From Candidatus Methanoperedens sp. (GTDB lineage: Archaea; Halobacteriota; Methanosarcinia; Methanosarcinales; Methanoperedenaceae): 64,000 bases of DNA. The translations under genes and the position numbers were made by a program. The stretch's first letter is position 1. Every line of letters starts with the position of its first letter. Below are positions 44,557 through 53,866 of this stretch, piece by piece. The stretch lies in the NCBI GenBank assembly GCA_027460525.1, contig JAPZAS010000009.1:1-64000 (forward strand), read 5' to 3'. The notes under the pieces are model-generated. The model ran no database searches, was not told the DNA's origin, and saw only the letters and a list, made by a program, of their open reading frames with translations.

Positions 44557-45063
44557 ATGGACAAAATGAGAACGCCTTCTGTAGCTAAAGTCACGGTTCA
44601 CATAGGGACAGGAGAAAGCGGCGAGCGCTTGACAACTGCGGAAAAATTGCTCGAGGCTATTGCCAGGCAAAAGCCCGTAAGAGCGATTGCAAAGAAAACA
44701 TTGCCAACATTCTCGATAAAGAAAAAAGAACCTATTGGATGCAAGGTGACGCTCAGGGGAAATAAAGCCGGCGAGTTCCTTAAAACTACATTGAAAATCA
44801 TAGATAACAAACTGAATGCGTCCCAGTTCGATGAAAACGGGAATTTTTCATTCGGGATCGAGGAACACACGGATTTCCCAGGGATGAAATACGATCCCTC
44901 TATAGGCATCTATGGAATGGATATTAATGTGGCATTGAAACGTCCGGGATACAGGATAGGCGCCCGGAAAATCGAGAGACATAAAATACCGCAAAACCAC
45001 AGATTGAAAAAAGAAGAGGCGATTTCTTTTTTAAAAGAGAAGTACGGCGTGGAGGTAATTTAA
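44557..45063 (+). CDS. rpl5: Ribosomal protein L5
   Basis: A 168-residue protein that contacts 5S rRNA and the P-site t[59 protein letters not shown] and the later [18 protein letters not shown] are diagnostic of the archaeal form. One base separates it from S4e and none from S14. Confidence 0.97.
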   Translation: MDKMRTPSVAKVTVHIGTGESGERLTTAEKLLEAIARQKPVRAIAKKTLPTFSIKKKEPIGCKVTLRGNKAGEFLKTTLKIIDNKLNASQFDENGNFSFGIEEHTDFPGMKYDPSIGIYGMDINVALKRPGYRIGARKIERHKIPQNHRLKKEEAISFLKEKYGVEVI

Positions 45064-45216
45064 ATGGAACGGAGTAAGAAAAAATTCGGAAGAGGTGCCA
45101 ATACCTGCAAACGCTGTGGAAGGAAACAGGGACTTGTCCGGAAGTACGGCATATACCTCTGCAGGCAGTGCTTCCGTGAAATTGCCTATGACATGGGCTT
45201 TGAGAAATATACGTAG
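45064..45216 (+). CDS. rps14: Ribosomal protein S14
   Basis: A 50-residue zinc-containing form of S14: [20 protein letters not shown] and later [15 protein letters not shown] supply Cys15, Cys18, Cys33 and Cys36. The gene is short and easily missed, but fills exactly the gap between L5 and S8, where it is expected. Confidence 0.97.
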   Translation: MERSKKKFGRGANTCKRCGRKQGLVRKYGIYLCRQCFREIAYDMGFEKYT

Positions 45217-45225
45217 GTGACTATA

Positions 45226-45615
45226 ATGTTATTGGATCCACTCGCAGATGCATTGTCAATAATAAAAAATGCAGAAAGTATAGGCAAACCAGAATGTACT
45301 ATCAAGCCCGCTTCAAAACTCACAGGAAGCGTGCTCAAGGTTATGAAGGATAAAGGATATATCGGCGAATTCGAATTTGTCGACGATGGAAAATCCGGTT
45401 TGTTCAAGGTAAAGCTTAAAGGAAAAATCAACAAATGCGGAATAATAAGACCCCGTCACGCTGTCAAGAATACCGAATTTGAGAAATGGGAAAAGCGCTT
45501 CCTGCCCGCAAGGGGCTTTGGCTCCATTATCCTGACCACGCCGGACGGCGTTATGACCCATAATGAAGCCAGAGAGAACGGACTGGGCGGGCAGTTGCTT
45601 GCTTATGTTTATTAG
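45226..45615 (+). CDS. rps8: Ribosomal protein S8
   Basis: A 129-residue small-subunit assembly protein. [20 protein letters not shown] at the start, [22 protein letters not shown] in the middle, and [23 protein letters not shown] near the end. ATG at 45226 follows aggtga at the S14 stop; the in-frame GTG at 45217 is part of that ribosome site. Confidence 0.97.
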   Translation: MLLDPLADALSIIKNAESIGKPECTIKPASKLTGSVLKVMKDKGYIGEFEFVDDGKSGLFKVKLKGKINKCGIIRPRHAVKNTEFEKWEKRFLPARGFGSIILTTPDGVMTHNEARENGLGGQLLAYVY

Positions 45616-45624
45616 GTGAATGTT

Positions 45625-46164
45625 ATGGAAACCAAGAGAACTATTGCAATTCCGGAAGGAGTGAACGTTACTATCGATAAGATGAATGTTTCAATCTCTG
45701 GTCCGCAGGGAGAGCTTAAAAGAGATCTCTGGTACCCTGGAATCGCAATCAAGAAAGTTGATTCGGAAATTGTTGTGGAAACAAATGTCCCAAGAAGGGA
45801 ACAGCTTGCAATGCTGGGCACGTTTGAATCCCACTTAAAAAATATGATTACAGGTGTAACCAACGGATACGAGTATAAAATGAAAGTAGTTTATTCGCAC
45901 TTTCCGATACAATTAAAAGCAGAAGGAAACCATGTCCTGGTAAGCAATTTCCTTGGTGAAAAGAAGGCAAGGAAAGCCAGTATCCTGGGTAATACCAATG
46001 TGGCAATAAAAGGTGACCAGGTTATTATTTCCGGCATGAATAAGGAAGATGTCGGACAGACCGCAGCCAATATCAGGACGGCTACTAAAATCCGGCGATT
46101 TGACCCAAGGGTATTCCAGGATGGAGTTTACCTTGTGGAACGAGGTGAACAACATGGAAGATGA
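45625..46164 (+). CDS. rpl6: Ribosomal protein L6
   Basis: A 179-residue protein near the factor-binding centre. IAIPEGVNVTIDKMNVSISGPQGELKRDLW, LGTFESHLKNMITGVTNGYEYKMK and MNKEDVGQTAANIRTATKIRRFDPRVFQDGVYLVE are diagnostic. ATG at 45625 follows aggtgaatgtt. The last 11 bases overlap the L32e start. Confidence 0.97.
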   Translation: METKRTIAIPEGVNVTIDKMNVSISGPQGELKRDLWYPGIAIKKVDSEIVVETNVPRREQLAMLGTFESHLKNMITGVTNGYEYKMKVVYSHFPIQLKAEGNHVLVSNFLGEKKARKASILGNTNVAIKGDQVIISGMNKEDVGQTAANIRTATKIRRFDPRVFQDGVYLVERGEQHGR

Positions 46165-46789
46165 AGCCATCGAACAGCTCACGACCCTGGATGGTGTCGG
46201 CAAGGCAAAGGCGAAGTTGCTCTATGATGCTGGATTTAAAGATATAAATTCGGTAAAAAAGGCAAGCATGGATGAAATTGCAAGTATCAAAGGAATAGGT
46301 AAGAAACTTGCAAACAAGATTAAAACCTCTGCTGGCGAAATGGTTGTTGAGGAAGAAAAGCCGATTGAAAAAGAAACACCAGAGATTACTATTACCATAG
46401 ATGCCGAGACTAAGAGGCTTCTTGAGATAAGGAAAAAACAGAAAAGCAAGAAGCCGCACTTCAGGCAGACAGATTCACACAAGAAAAAGAAGCTTGCAGA
46501 TTACTGGAGAAGACCCGACGGCATCCATAACAAGACGCGGTATTCGCTTCACGGAAAAACTCCGCTTGTAGAGGCAGGTTACGGCAGTCCCTCGCTTGTG
46601 AAAGGACTTCATCCTTCCGGGTTCGAGGAGGTTGTGGTGAATAATATTAAAGAGCTTGAAGCTCTCAAAGCTGGAAGACAGGCTGCCCGGATTGCCCATA
46701 CCGTGGGGTCAAGAAAACGCGGCCTGATAGAAACGAGAGCCTCTGAATTAGGATTGAAAGTTTTAAACCCCACAAGGAGGGAAGAATAA
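46154..46789 (+). CDS. rpl32e: Ribosomal protein L32e with helix-hairpin-helix extension
   Basis: A 211-residue protein. About 80 N-terminal residues form a helix-hairpin-helix module ([35 protein letters not shown]) with an acidic linker; the L32e core follows ([48 protein letters not shown]). The start at 46154 follows gaggtgaacaac and lies inside L6; a further upstream start inside L6 is rejected. The extension is known in several Euryarchaeota. Confidence 0.95.
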   Translation: MEDEAIEQLTTLDGVGKAKAKLLYDAGFKDINSVKKASMDEIASIKGIGKKLANKIKTSAGEMVVEEEKPIEKETPEITITIDAETKRLLEIRKKQKSKKPHFRQTDSHKKKKLADYWRRPDGIHNKTRYSLHGKTPLVEAGYGSPSLVKGLHPSGFEEVVVNNIKELEALKAGRQAARIAHTVGSRKRGLIETRASELGLKVLNPTRREE

Positions 46790-46791
46790 TT

Positions 46792-47244
46792 ATGACAGAC
46801 CTGGCAAATCAGAAGCGACTCGCTGCTGAAGTTATGGACATAGGGGTGCATCGCGTATGGCTTGACCCTGAAGCCTCCAAGGATATAGCCGGTGCCTTAA
46901 CACGCGAGGATATCCGTAAATTGATCGAGGAAGGAAAGGTGGAGAAAAAGGAGATCCAAGGAATCAGCCGCGGAAGAGCACGCAAGTTCCATGAGGCGCG
47001 CGCTTATGGACACAGGAAGGGGCACGGGTCAAGAAGCGGGGCAAAAGGTGCAAGGAGACCCAAAAAGGAGATGTGGATGAAAAGAATCCGGGCGCTGCGA
47101 AAAAGGCTCAAGGAAATGAAAGGTAATAATACCATTGATAAATCCACATACAGAAAATTGTACCGGAAAGCAAAAGGCGGGGAATACAGAAGCAGGGCGC
47201 ATTTAGACGCACATGTCGAGCAGCAAAAAGGTAAGGTGGCTTAA
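46792..47244 (+). CDS. rpl19e: Ribosomal protein L19e
   Basis: A 150-residue helical, very basic protein. [57 protein letters not shown] and the C-terminal [20 protein letters not shown] are diagnostic. Two bases from each neighbour. Confidence 0.97.
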   Translation: MTDLANQKRLAAEVMDIGVHRVWLDPEASKDIAGALTREDIRKLIEEGKVEKKEIQGISRGRARKFHEARAYGHRKGHGSRSGAKGARRPKKEMWMKRIRALRKRLKEMKGNNTIDKSTYRKLYRKAKGGEYRSRAHLDAHVEQQKGKVA

Positions 47245-47246
47245 AA

Positions 47247-47765
47247 ATGGCAACAGGACCAAGATACAGGGTTAAATTCAGAAGGGTGAGAAGCGGTAAG
47301 ACCGACTACAGGGCAAGAAAACAACTGCTCATTTCCAAAAAGCCCAGGCTTGTAATCAGAAAGAGTTTAAAAAACACAATGGTACAGATAATAGTTCTCG
47401 CAGACGCAGGCGATAAAACCCTTGTTTCTGCAAATACTCAGGATTTAAAGAAATACGGGTATACGGGTGGGACGGGAAATATAACATCCGCGTACCTTGC
47501 AGGATTATTGCTTGGATACCGTGCAAGGAAAACCGGACAGAAAGAGGCAATACTTGATGTCGGGTTATATCATACAACACGCGGCGGAAGGTTATTTGCG
47601 GCTTTAAAAGGAGCTGTGGATGCCGGTCTTGACGTGCCCCACGAACCCGAGATATTCCCTTCGGAAGACAGGATTACGGGCAAGCATATAGACAAATACA
47701 GGAAAACCAACGTATCAGAGCAATTCGAGGGAGTTGTGCAGAAGATCCAGGGCGAGTTCAGGTGA
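47247..47765 (+). CDS. rpl18: Ribosomal protein L18
   Basis: A 172-residue 5S rRNA-binding protein. [50 protein letters not shown] and [25 protein letters not shown] match the archaeal L18/L5e type. Followed four bases later by S5. Confidence 0.97.
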   Translation: MATGPRYRVKFRRVRSGKTDYRARKQLLISKKPRLVIRKSLKNTMVQIIVLADAGDKTLVSANTQDLKKYGYTGGTGNITSAYLAGLLLGYRARKTGQKEAILDVGLYHTTRGGRLFAALKGAVDAGLDVPHEPEIFPSEDRITGKHIDKYRKTNVSEQFEGVVQKIQGEFR

Positions 47766-47769
47766 TAGC

Positions 47770-48390
47770 ATGAGAGAAACAGGATTCAAAGAAGAAGCAG
47801 GGGAATGGGTTCCCCAGACAAGACTGGGTAAACTGGTCAGGGAAGGACAGGTAACTACCATGGGTGAAGCCCTTGCATCAGGACTGCCGATCAGAGAGTA
47901 CCAGATCGTGGACGCATTACTTCCTGAGATACGTGATGAAGTTCTGGATATCAATATGGTTCAGAGAATGACTGACTCAGGAAGAAGGGTAAAATTCAGG
48001 GCCACGGTAATAGTAGGCAACGGCGATGGTTTTATCGGCATCGGAGAGGGCAAGGACGTTCAGGTTGGCGTGGCTATTAGAAAGGCGATTGATGCTGCCA
48101 AGATGAATATAATAGCTGTCAAACGAGGTTGCGGGTCATGGGAATGCGGCTGCGGTCTTGGGCATACGGTGCCCTTTGAGGTGAAAGGTAAAGCAGGGAG
48201 CGTGGTGATAGAACTCAGACCTGCGCCCCGCGGGTTGGGGCTGGCTTCCGGCGGAACCGCGAAAAAAGTACTGGAAATTGCCGGCATAAAGGATGTCTGG
48301 ACAAAAGTATACGGTGAGACGAGGACGACCATCAATTTTGCGAAGGCGACTTTTGATGCACTTATGAAAACCACTACGATGAAGGTGTGA
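47770..48390 (+). CDS. rps5: Ribosomal protein S5
   Basis: A 206-residue protein of the decoding region. [67 protein letters not shown] and [29 protein letters not shown] are diagnostic. ATG at 47770 chosen after ggtgatagc; an earlier ATG within L18 is rejected. Confidence 0.97.
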   Translation: MRETGFKEEAGEWVPQTRLGKLVREGQVTTMGEALASGLPIREYQIVDALLPEIRDEVLDINMVQRMTDSGRRVKFRATVIVGNGDGFIGIGEGKDVQVGVAIRKAIDAAKMNIIAVKRGCGSWECGCGLGHTVPFEVKGKAGSVVIELRPAPRGLGLASGGTAKKVLEIAGIKDVWTKVYGETRTTINFAKATFDALMKTTTMKV

Positions 48391-48393
48391 AAA

Positions 48394-48855
48394 ATGTACG
48401 CAGCAGTCAGGCTACGCGGAGGCGTGAAGACACGGCAGGACATCAGGGATACACTGAGCATGATGCACCTTGACAGGATAAACCACTGTACGATTTTGCC
48501 GGAAACTCCAAATTACAAGGGTATGATTCATAAAGCAAAAGATTACATTGCATGGGGCATAATTAATCCCCAAACCCTTGCGCAGATGCTGGAAAATAGA
48601 GGGAAGCTTGAAGGCGGGAAAACATTGACCGAGGAATACCTGAGCAAAAACACCAAATTCAAATCGTTTGAAGAACTTGCAAAAGCGGTTTGCGAAGGGA
48701 AACTTTCTCTGAGCGAGGTTCCTAAACTGAAGCCTATTTTCAGGCTGCACCCTGCAAGGAAGGGTCTTAAAGGCACCAAAAGATCTTTCCAGGAAGGAGG
48801 GGACCTCGGAGACCACGGCACTGAAATAAATACCCTGCTAATAAAGATGAGGTAA
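48394..48855 (+). CDS. rpl30: Ribosomal protein L30
   Basis: A 153-residue protein of the long archaeal type. [35 protein letters not shown] is the shared core; [27 protein letters not shown] is the archaeal/eukaryotic C-terminal extension. Three bases after S5 and two before L15. Confidence 0.97.
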   Translation: MYAAVRLRGGVKTRQDIRDTLSMMHLDRINHCTILPETPNYKGMIHKAKDYIAWGIINPQTLAQMLENRGKLEGGKTLTEEYLSKNTKFKSFEELAKAVCEGKLSLSEVPKLKPIFRLHPARKGLKGTKRSFQEGGDLGDHGTEINTLLIKMR

Positions 48856-48857
48856 TT

Positions 48858-49307
48858 ATGGCAAAAGAGAAGACTAAGAAATTCAGGGGTTCGAGAACGT
48901 GCGGCGGAGGAACGCATAAGAATAGAAGAGGCGGAGGAAGCCGCGGAGGCAGAGGGAATGCCGGAACATGCAAGCATCACTTCGTCAGGGCAATGCAGCG
49001 GGGTTTGAGCTTTGGAAAGCATGGATTCAAGAGACCATTATCCACAATGGCAGATAAGGTCATAGTCAACGTAGGAGAGCTCGATGAAGCCATAGAACAA
49101 TTAGTAATAGATGGCTTTGCGGAAAAGAAGAACGATGCTTTCCACATCGAACTTGAAAATATCGGTATCGAAAAAGTGCTGGGCAGCGGAAAAGTGACTA
49201 AATCCCTCTATATCACAGCAAATGAGTTTTCCTCGTCAGCCAAGAAGAAAATCGAGGATGCCAAAGGGAAGGCAATAGCCCGGATAGAGACGCCTGAACC
49301 TGAGTAA
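48858..49307 (+). CDS. rpl15: Ribosomal protein L15
   Basis: A 149-residue protein. The Gly/Arg-rich N-terminus [30 protein letters not shown] threads into r[27 protein letters not shown] and [30 protein letters not shown] complete the archaeal form. SecY follows after five bases. Confidence 0.96.
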   Translation: MAKEKTKKFRGSRTCGGGTHKNRRGGGSRGGRGNAGTCKHHFVRAMQRGLSFGKHGFKRPLSTMADKVIVNVGELDEAIEQLVIDGFAEKKNDAFHIELENIGIEKVLGSGKVTKSLYITANEFSSSAKKKIEDAKGKAIARIETPEPE

Positions 49308-49312
49308 TCAAT

Positions 49313-50800
49313 ATGGCTTTTGAAAGTCTTGCACCACTGCTGAACCGCCTGCCTGCAGTCTCGCGACCTGAAGGACATGTACATTTCAAGAAAAAGCTGG
49401 GATGGACGCTTGGAATATTGGTTCTTTATTTCGCTCTGGCGAATGTCCCTCTATTCGGGCTGGATAAAAGCTCGATAGACCTTTTTGCACTCTACCGTGC
49501 TTTCTTCGCCGGTGCTTCGGGTTCGATCATGGTTCTTGGAATAGGACCGATAGTAACGGCTTCGATTGTGCTGCAGTTACTTGTGGGTGCGAATGTCATT
49601 AAAATGGATCTCTCCAACCCCCACCAGCAGGCTATTTTCCAGGGTTTGCAGAAGCTTCTTGTCTTTGTGATGGTAGCACTTGAGGCGCTGCCGCAGATTC
49701 TTGGCGGCTATATGCGCCCCGACGCTGGATTGGCTGCGCAGCTTGGCGTGTCTGTGAGCGTGATAACCCTGTTCTTGTTCATACAGATCTGTATCGGGGG
49801 CATTCTGATTCTCTATATGGATGAGATTGTCTCCAAGTGGGGCATAGGCTCAGGTGTGGGTCTGTTCATTATTGCCGGGGTGTCGCAGCAGATTGTCACA
49901 GGCATATTCAACTGGAAAAGTGATCAGACAGGGTTGCCGATAGGGCTTATCCCAAAATGGATTTATCTGGCTGGTCCTTCCTCACCTATACCAGGGCTGG
50001 ACTATATCCTGAGCAGTAATGGAATACTATTTTTGCTGATACAGGGCGGTATTCTAGCATTGTTCAGCACTGTGATCATATACCTGATGGTGGTTTATGC
50101 TGAGAGTACACGGATCGAAATACCGCTGGCTCATGCCGCTGTCAGGGGAGCTCGCGGGCGCTTTCCTGTCAAGCTTATCTATGCCAGTGTTTTGCCCATG
50201 ATTCTGGTAAGAGCCCTGCAGGCAAATATCCAGATGATAGGGCTTCTTCTTTCAAGCAGAGGCGTTATGATATTGGGAGAGTTCAAGCAGAATACGCCTG
50301 TGTCGGGTCTTATGTATTATCTCTCTCCTATCCAGGGCCCCAGCAACTGGATACCCTCACTCGTCTCATCCCAGTTCACAAGCCTGGGGGTTCCAGCTCC
50401 TGCTTTCTGGCAGATCGTGCTTCATGTTGCAACCGATGCTTTCCTGCTCATAATAGGCGGCATTATATTTGCTCTCTTCTGGATTGAGACAACCGGCATG
50501 GGGGCAAAGAGCGTGGCTGAAAAAATCCAAAAATCCGGGATGCAGATACCAGGATATCGCAGAAGCAGCGGGACTCTGGAGAGGGTGATGCAGCGGTATA
50601 TCCCAAAGGTAACGGTAATTGGCGGCGCATTCATAGGTCTGCTCACGCTCATAGCCAGCCTTCTTGGCACTCTTGGAGGGGCGGGCGGCACGGGCTTGTT
50701 GCTTACGGTGAGCATCATGTACAGGCTGTATGAGGACATAGCAAGCCAGCAGATGATGGAGATGCATCCCATGATGAGAAGCTTCTTCGGGAAGGAATAA
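49313..50800 (+). CDS. secY: Protein translocase subunit SecY
   Basis: A 495-residue channel protein with ten hydrophobic segments. VHFKKKLGWTLGILVLYFALANVPLFG is helix 1, ASGSIMVLGIGPIVTASIVLQLL helix 2, and the cytoplasmic loop AHAAVRGARGRFPVKLIYASVLPMILVRALQ carries the ribosome-binding region. The C-terminal YRRSSGTLERVMQRYIPKVT loop is also typical. It closes the superoperon and is followed by a perfect palindrome that may terminate it; adenylate kinase, often next in archaea, is not here. Confidence 0.97.
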   Translation: MAFESLAPLLNRLPAVSRPEGHVHFKKKLGWTLGILVLYFALANVPLFGLDKSSIDLFALYRAFFAGASGSIMVLGIGPIVTASIVLQLLVGANVIKMDLSNPHQQAIFQGLQKLLVFVMVALEALPQILGGYMRPDAGLAAQLGVSVSVITLFLFIQICIGGILILYMDEIVSKWGIGSGVGLFIIAGVSQQIVTGIFNWKSDQTGLPIGLIPKWIYLAGPSSPIPGLDYILSSNGILFLLIQGGILALFSTVIIYLMVVYAESTRIEIPLAHAAVRGARGRFPVKLIYASVLPMILVRALQANIQMIGLLLSSRGVMILGEFKQNTPVSGLMYYLSPIQGPSNWIPSLVSSQFTSLGVPAPAFWQIVLHVATDAFLLIIGGIIFALFWIETTGMGAKSVAEKIQKSGMQIPGYRRSSGTLERVMQRYIPKVTVIGGAFIGLLTLIASLLGTLGGAGGTGLLLTVSIMYRLYEDIASQQMMEMHPMMRSFFGKE

Positions 50801-50803
50801 AGA

Positions 50804-50823
50804 CCCCGCATTTAAATGCGGGG
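50804..50823. repeat. 20-bp palindromic repeat, copy C (perfect)
   Basis: CCCCGCATTTAAATGCGGGG is a perfect palindrome between secY and the convergent geranylgeranyl reductase gene. Relative to copy A, T-A pairs are replaced by C-G on both arms (GTAT versus GCAT), i.e. a paired compensatory change. The stop codon and the last codons (Asn-Pro-Arg-Ile) of the reductase lie in it. It could serve as a bidirectional terminator. Confidence 0.85.
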
Positions 50824-51999
50824 ATTAAACAACGTCCTGAGTTCCCACAGCAGCTTTGGATTTTTCTTGAATAAAACAAGCAGTAACGAGGATAGTTCCA
50901 TCCCGCTGACATCTATACCATTGAGCGAATGTGCAAGCTGATTTAACTGCTCATCCGTGAGTTTAATAAGCAGGTTTTTAACAAGCAGGGATTTACTTAG
51001 CTCCCTTCCAATGGAAGCGCGCCATTTGTCCTCATATTCCTTTAAGGTCCTAACAGAATAATCCCCGTTTTCCTTTGCCCTGATGCAAACTTCACCCGCC
51101 ATCTTCCCTGCGTCCATGGCATTGGTAATGCCTCCGCCAGTCAGGGGGTCGGACTGCCTGGCAGCATCGCCCACAAGCATCAGCCCATCTGTTATAGTCT
51201 GCTTTATCGGCCCGCTGACAGGAACTCCGCCAACTACTATTTCCAGGATTTTAGCATGCGGCATATAGTTATCTATGAATCTTTGAAGGAGTGAAATCGC
51301 CCTGACATTTCCGGATTTGCTTCCAAGTATTCCCAATCCCACATTCGCCGTGTTTTCGCCTTTGGGGAAAATCCATACATATCCTCCCGGCGTATATTTC
51401 TCACCCAGAAAGAACTTACTGTATTCGCCGGCGTCGATATTAGAAACCAAAAACTGTGCGCAGGTTTCGATATCACCAGGTTTTAATGATGTGTCTATGC
51501 CGCCCCATCTTCCAACTTTGGATTCAACACCGTCTGCGCCGATCACTATATCAGCTTTTATCTCCTGCGTTTCTCCCATGTACATGGCATTGATCCCTGT
51601 AACTTTTCCGTTATTCCGTAATAACCCTGTTGCCCTTGTCTTTACCATCACTTCGGCTCCGGCCATAGCGGCTTTTTGGGCAAGCGCCCTGTCAAAAACT
51701 TTTCTTTCGAGAACGTAACCGATCTTCTTACTGGACGCATCCTCAGACATTTTAATCTCAGTTCCGTCAGGTGCAAGTATCATGGAACCTTTCACTTCGG
51801 CTGCTATCCATTTTTTGTCAGGTTCTATATGCTTTATCAAAGCGTCTTTGCCTACCCCTTCAGCGCATCTCACAGGATCCCCAATCTCCTGCCTTTTTTC
51901 GATAAGCAATACCGAAAGTCCGCCCGAAGCAGCGGTTTTTGCGGTTATCGAACCTGCAGGTCCTGCTCCCACGACAATTACATCATACCTATTCTTCAT
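50812..51999 (-). CDS. Geranylgeranyl reductase family flavoprotein
   Basis: A 395-residue FAD enzyme that saturates isoprenoid chains of archaeal membrane lipids. FAD motifs: [19 protein letters not shown], the family mark RCAEGVG near residue 45 and [45 protein letters not shown] is also typical. In Methanosarcina acetivorans the homologue needs a neighbouring ferredoxin, and here a ferredoxin gene lies just upstream on the same strand. A hairpin-rich element separates the two and runs into this ATG. Confidence 0.93.
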   Translation of the reverse strand: MKNRYDVIVVGAGPAGSITAKTAASGGLSVLLIEKRQEIGDPVRCAEGVGKDALIKHIEPDKKWIAAEVKGSMILAPDGTEIKMSEDASSKKIGYVLERKVFDRALAQKAAMAGAEVMVKTRATGLLRNNGKVTGINAMYMGETQEIKADIVIGADGVESKVGRWGGIDTSLKPGDIETCAQFLVSNIDAGEYSKFFLGEKYTPGGYVWIFPKGENTANVGLGILGSKSGNVRAISLLQRFIDNYMPHAKILEIVVGGVPVSGPIKQTITDGLMLVGDAARQSDPLTGGGITNAMDAGKMAGEVCIRAKENGDYSVRTLKEYEDKWRASIGRELSKSLLVKNLLIKLTDEQLNQLAHSLNGIDVSGMELSSLLLVLFKKNPKLLWELRTLFNPRI

Positions 52000-52102
52000 A
52001 AAGCGACACCTCGCTTTATGAATCCACGTATGGCGAAGCCATACGTGTGTGCGGTGTAAACTGACGCAACAGTTTTTGATAAAACTTTCCTAAAGTTTTT
52101 CA
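51998..52102 (-). repeat. Hairpin-rich intercistronic element, copy 1
   Basis: On the coding (minus) strand it reads from the ferredoxin stop to the reductase ATG. Hairpins in order: AAAACTTT-agg-AAAGTTTT (52081-52099), AAACTG-ttgcgt-CAGTTT (52058-52075), CACGTATGGC-ttc-GCCATACGTG (52025-52047), ATAAAGCG-aggtgt-CGCTTTAT (51998-52019). The last loop holds the Shine-Dalgarno aggtg, seven bases before the ATG, whose first two bases belong to the stem. A second copy lies at 60998-61080. Confidence 0.88.
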
Positions 52103-52273
52103 TTTAACAACCACCAGCGCGCCCACAGGGCATATTTTCGCACAAACGCCACAACTGGTGCATGTATTGTCCACTTCAATCCAGGTCTCCACAAGTTCAA
52201 GCGCGCCCACAGGGCATACCCCCACGCATGCTCCGCAGTATCCGCACTTATAACGATTTACATCGACGCTCAT
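52100..52273 (-). CDS. 2[4Fe-4S] ferredoxin
   Basis: A 57-residue ferredoxin with two clusters: CGYCGACVGVCP (Cys10, 13, 16 and 20) and CTSCGVCAKICP (Cys38, 41, 44 and 48). Start ATG at 52273 gives a typical N-terminus (MSVDVNRYKC); a GTG at 52300 would add nine residues, overlapping a palindrome. It probably gives electrons to the adjacent geranylgeranyl reductase, by analogy with Methanosarcina. The stop overlaps the start of the hairpin element. Confidence 0.92.
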   Translation of the reverse strand: MSVDVNRYKCGYCGACVGVCPVGALELVETWIEVDNTCTSCGVCAKICPVGALVVVK

Positions 52274-52282
52274 AGGCTTGTC

Positions 52283-52299
52283 TGCTAACGCAGTTAGCA
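52283..52299. promoter_or_regulatory. Palindrome TGCTAAC-gca-GTTAGCA before the ferredoxin gene
   Basis: A 7-3-7 perfect inverted repeat lies just upstream of the ferredoxin ATG. A TATA-like tttatat follows on its upstream side (about 52305-52312, minus strand). The arms contain CTAAC/GTTAG, the same half-sites as the HSR1 operator but with a spacer of three bases, not five. Operator function is inferred. Confidence 0.55.
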
Positions 52300-52322
52300 C
52301 ATATAAATTTTATTAAGCCCCG

Positions 52323-52517
52323 CTATACTACCGCATACCCGGCAGATGCTTCACGGCATGAAGTGGAGTTATTATTTATATCAATTTCAACAAGCTCAAT
52401 ACGCAAAGGAGTTCGCACTATTTTGAAGTTATTATACATTACATAAAGCTTTTCTATAGTTTCACCTGTGATGCCTGCCTTCAATAACTCTACCCTCTCT
52501 CCAGGAGTTTCTAACAT
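52323..52517 (-). CDS. Small conserved-looking hypothetical protein
   Basis: A 64-residue soluble protein: MLETPGERVELLKAGITGETIEKLYVMYNNF then KIVRTPLRIELVEIDINNN. The first half looks helical, the second like two strands. It precedes the ferredoxin and reductase genes on the same strand and may belong to the same unit. The family is not recognised. Confidence 0.65.
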   Translation of the reverse strand: MLETPGERVELLKAGITGETIEKLYVMYNNFKIVRTPLRIELVEIDINNNSTSCREASAGYAVV

Positions 52518-52666
52518 CTGTTAACCTTCATTTTATCATATTTTTTCTATCGATCCAACCCGTTTTTCCATAGAGGTATGTATGTGAATCGGGTTCATAA
52601 GCATTGCGATTACTCTCCAACAAAATCGATAATGGTATAAATATCTGCAACTAAATAAGACAAGGA

Positions 52667-53716
52667 ATGATAATCTTGAATGAAATTATATTCAAAGATG
52701 CAAAAATCACAAAGCCTGAGGATAACCAGCCCGAGCAGATAAAGAGGATTTTTCCTCACATTTCACCTGTAAGGGATGGTGATATCGTAGCAATAAAAAT
52801 ACATCCAGGCGAGTACGGGAACACTACCCATGTAAGACCGGTGGTTGTGAGAACCGTGGTTGACCTTGTCATAAAGGCAGGAGGTATACCTTTTGTGACA
52901 GACACAACCACATTGTACAGGGGTATGAAACTCAACGCCGCAGACCTCATAAAAGGTGCTGCCATGAATGGTTTTACCCATGCAAGCATGAATGCCCCGT
53001 TTATTGTGGCAGATGGATTAAGGGGCGGCGATGGAAAAGAGATACAGCTCAACGGCGAGGCGCTTGACAGCATTACAGTTGCCTCAGCCATAGCAGAGGC
53101 GGATTCGATGATAGTCATATCGCATGGAAAAGGGCATCCAGGCTCGGGATTCGGAGGGGCTGTGAAGCATCTTGGAATGGGCTGTCTTGACCGCAAAGGT
53201 AAGATAAAGGTTCATGAGGTAGGCAGGCCTTCCATCGACCCTGAAAAATGCATTCTTTGCAACGAATGCGTGGAAGTATGCCCGTGGGGTGCCATAACTC
53301 CGCCCGATATCGACCAGTCAAAATGCTGCGGTGAGCTATCCTGTGCCGATGCCTGCGAGCAGGAGGCCATCATTCCTCCACCCGATGCCACCGATAAAAT
53401 GCAAAAAAGGCTGGGCGAAGCTGCGCTCGGGCCAATAAAATTCCTTAAGGGAAGGATTGGATACATCAACTGGGTTTATGACCTCACACCAGGATGCGAC
53501 TGCTTTAATTTTTCAGGAGAGCGCTTCGTGGAAGACATAGGGATACTTGCAGGAAGAGACCCTGTGGCGATTGATGCTGCGACAATAGATCTGATTAACG
53601 AGAGGATGAAGATAAACGGCAGGTCGATAAACAGCGTTTGGGGTGTAAATCCATGGATACATATCGAGGCAGCTCGGAAAATAGGATGCGGTAGCAGGGA
53701 ATATAAGTTAATATAA
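52667..53716 (+). CDS. DUF362 protein with ferredoxin domain
   Basis: A 349-residue DUF362 protein. The DUF362 part has GDIVAIKIHPGEYGNTTHVRPVVVRTVVD, GGIPFVTDTTTLYRGM and FGGAVKHLGMGCLDRKGK. A [4Fe-4S] ferredoxin insert follows (CILCNECVEVCPWGAI, then CCGELSCADACEQEAI with more Cys). The end ILAGRDPVAIDAATIDLIN is typical. The role is unknown; the cysteine clusters suggest redox or iron-sulfur handling. A TATA box (tataaata, about 52635-52642) precedes the ATG at 52667, with aagga before it. Confidence 0.88.
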   Translation: MIILNEIIFKDAKITKPEDNQPEQIKRIFPHISPVRDGDIVAIKIHPGEYGNTTHVRPVVVRTVVDLVIKAGGIPFVTDTTTLYRGMKLNAADLIKGAAMNGFTHASMNAPFIVADGLRGGDGKEIQLNGEALDSITVASAIAEADSMIVISHGKGHPGSGFGGAVKHLGMGCLDRKGKIKVHEVGRPSIDPEKCILCNECVEVCPWGAITPPDIDQSKCCGELSCADACEQEAIIPPPDATDKMQKRLGEAALGPIKFLKGRIGYINWVYDLTPGCDCFNFSGERFVEDIGILAGRDPVAIDAATIDLINERMKINGRSINSVWGVNPWIHIEAARKIGCGSREYKLI

Positions 53717-53745
53717 TCCAGTCCTTATAATTTTGCCAATAAAGC

Positions 53746-53866
53746 CTTATATATTCATAAATTCAACTTTGTATTATGCCCCTTGAGGGGTAAGGATGGG
53801 GCTCGTTAGGGCTCGCTGGGACAAACGTCCAAAAAAGTATGTAGTTGAAAAGAGGAGGTAAACTAT
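53746..53866 (+). promoter_or_regulatory. Promoter and hairpin leader of the monohaem cytochrome gene
   Basis: TATA box cttatata (53746-53753) predicts a start near 53778. The leader then forms CCCC-ttga-GGGG (53779-53790) and GGAC-aaac-GTCC (53819-53830), with a repeated ggctcg motif between. gaggagg (53852-53858) is a strong ribosome site before the ATG. This may stabilise or regulate the message. Confidence 0.55.

Noticed and set aside
46049-46153. Upstream start of L32e inside L6
   Set aside because: The 35 extra residues are L6 in another frame; gaggtgaacaac before 46154 decides the start.
52100-52300. Longer ferredoxin starting at GTG 52300
   Set aside because: The extra residues lie in a palindrome near the TATA box; the ATG at 52273 gives the normal ferredoxin length.
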